Both the position numbers and the translations under genes were made by a program. A stretch of 6,869 bases of DNA from DATCJY01 sp036562565 (GTDB taxonomy: Bacteria; Bacteroidota; Bacteroidia; Flavobacteriales_D; Sanyastnellaceae). Below are positions 5,882 to 6,869 of this stretch, piece by piece; within the stretch, counting starts at the first letter, position 1, and each line of letters starts with the position of its first letter. The DNA is taken from the NCBI GenBank assembly GCA_036562565.1, contig DATCJY010000021.1, forward strand, positions 1-6,869. Direction: 5' to 3'. Below the pieces are notes generated by a model that saw only the letters and a list, made by a program, of their open reading frames with translations, had not been told where the DNA came from and made no database searches.

Positions 5882-6869
5882 TTAATACAACAAATCCGCA
5901 TCACCTAGGTTTCCTCTGCGTTGCAATTTGAGGTCTTGCAACATGGCAGATTTGATGTTGAGTTGGAACATATAGCTCTTACGCATACCGAAAGGAACAT
6001 AACTTGCAGTGAACTCCCAGCAGTGCAAATCCCAAGTCAAACCAAGTGTTGTGGGTGTTATGTATTTTACTGCAAGGTCGCGATGACTGAGTGTGCTCGC
6101 CTTCATGTGTGACATGTCATAACCGGAGTTAAATGTAAACGCCCAGTACTTGAACAACGTAATGCTACCGTTGAACATCACCCCTTGCCTTGTTACCAAT
6201 GAATCGCGTTGACTTAAAAGGTTGAGTTGATTGCTGAGGTTCATGGTGTAACTCACATTCAAGTTCCATGGCACGCTGAGATCGACCAGTGCACCTTTGC
6301 TCTCCGCCAACAAAGCGTGTTCTTCTTTGGTGCGCTCTTCATCCGCGCGGTTAATCTTATTGCGCACCTTACTCTTCAAATCAAAGCTCAGAGCAATCGC
6401 GGTACTGCGCATGCGCATGAGTTTATTTCTTGAGTTAATGAGGAAGCGGTCAATTTCCACTCCGCGCTCGTTGCGGTCATAGAATGAATAATTTGAGTTA
6501 TAACTGATGCGGAATTTGTTCATTATGGCGGTGGAGGCACTCATGTTCAACCCACCTAAGCGCAACGAGTCGGCAAAGAAGTTATAGGACGAACTCATGT
6601 TCCAGTTATCGAGCAACATCACTTTCTTGGTAGCACTTGCCTTTGATGCATTTTTATCTCTCACTTTGGCTTCAAAACTTTGACGCAAGGAGACATTCAT
6701 ATTCAAGCCTTGGATGTTGCTCTGTGGCACATAAGCCGCTACATCAAACGGACTGTAGGCGATGAGTCTGCCCGAGTTATCAATGTAGGTATCGCGGAAG
6801 TTGGTATATGGTGTGTAGCTCAATCCCACGCTAGGCATAATCACATGTCGGATGGCGCGCAAGTTGCCG
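5882..6869 (-). CDS. lptD: LptD-like LPS assembly outer-membrane protein, C-terminal part (5' end outside window)
   Basis: Only the last 328 residues are inside the window; the frame is open to the right edge and the start lies beyond it. The TTG near 6862 is an internal Leu codon, not a start. The sequence opens GNLRAIRHVIMPSVGLSYTPY and continues with alternating beta strands, including a segment around LLDNWNMSSSYNFFADSLRL. It ends with DLHCWEFTASYVPFGMRKSY and ...LQDLKLQRR before a short tail. This pattern fits the C-terminal beta-barrel of the Bacteroidota version of LptD, which inserts LPS into the outer leaflet of the outer membrane with the other Lpt proteins. A single cysteine (codon 6020-6022) sits in the conserved HCWE position. 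The stop is TAA at 5882-5884. There is no terminator-like hairpin with a U-run downstream. Family assignment is from motif recall and is good but not certain; another large barrel family is the alternative. Confidence 0.87.
   Translation of the reverse strand, partial: GNLRAIRHVIMPSVGLSYTPYTNFRDTYIDNSGRLIAYSPFDVAAYVPQSNIQGLNMNVSLRQSFEAKVRDKNASKASATKKVMLLDNWNMSSSYNFFADSLRLGGLNMSASTAIMNKFRISYNSNYSFYDRNERGVEIDRFLINSRNKLMRMRSTAIALSFDLKSKVRNKINRADEERTKEEHALLAESKGALVDLSVPWNLNVSYTMNLSNQLNLLSQRDSLVTRQGVMFNGSITLFKYWAFTFNSGYDMSHMKASTLSHRDLAVKYITPTTLGLTWDLHCWEFTASYVPFGMRKSYMFQLNIKSAMLQDLKLQRRGNLGDADLLY

Overview
The window looks like a chromosomal segment of a member of the Bacteroidota. The terminal outer-membrane protein is of the Bacteroidota LptD type. 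The two-component pair is the TPR-kinase plus NarL/FixJ-regulator combination common in this phylum. None of the long genes has a Shine-Dalgarno sequence, as is usual there. The genus cannot be settled from the sequence.

Layout from left to right. (1) A complete minus-strand fhs gene (formate--tetrahydrofolate ligase) fills 110-1786; just past its stop lies a small structured stretch with a perfect 10-nt Shine-Dalgarno match and a 20-codon micro-ORF. (2) The 796-bp gap 1787-2582 has no protein gene I can support, but it is not empty. It holds a structured stretch at 1988-2107, and a minus-strand structured RNA of about 176 nt (2243-2418) with the closed-rod layout of 6S RNA, followed by a strong intrinsic terminator (2194-2238). 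Between this RNA and the next gene sits a perfect 18-bp palindrome (2513-2530) with NarL-like 7-2-7 geometry. (3) A plus-strand two-component operon follows: a TPR sensor histidine kinase (2583-4523) and a NarL/FixJ response regulator (4520-5149), overlapping by ATGA. A likely terminator follows. (4) A small four-helix membrane protein of unknown function lies at 5228-5734. (5) After a 147-bp convergent gap with a 7-bp tandem repeat, the C-terminal 328 residues of a minus-strand LptD-like protein run off the right edge.

How the parts fit. The kinase and regulator are surely a signalling pair, and the palindrome upstream is a natural candidate for autoregulation. The ncRNA and the two-component operon are divergent and share about 165 bp, so the palindrome could affect either. 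fhs (one-carbon metabolism) and lptD (LPS export) are housekeeping genes with no evident link to the pair. The best candidate for something undescribed is the minus-strand 6S-like RNA: six of its wobble pairs would be A-C mismatches on the other strand, which argues for a real, strand-specific RNA.
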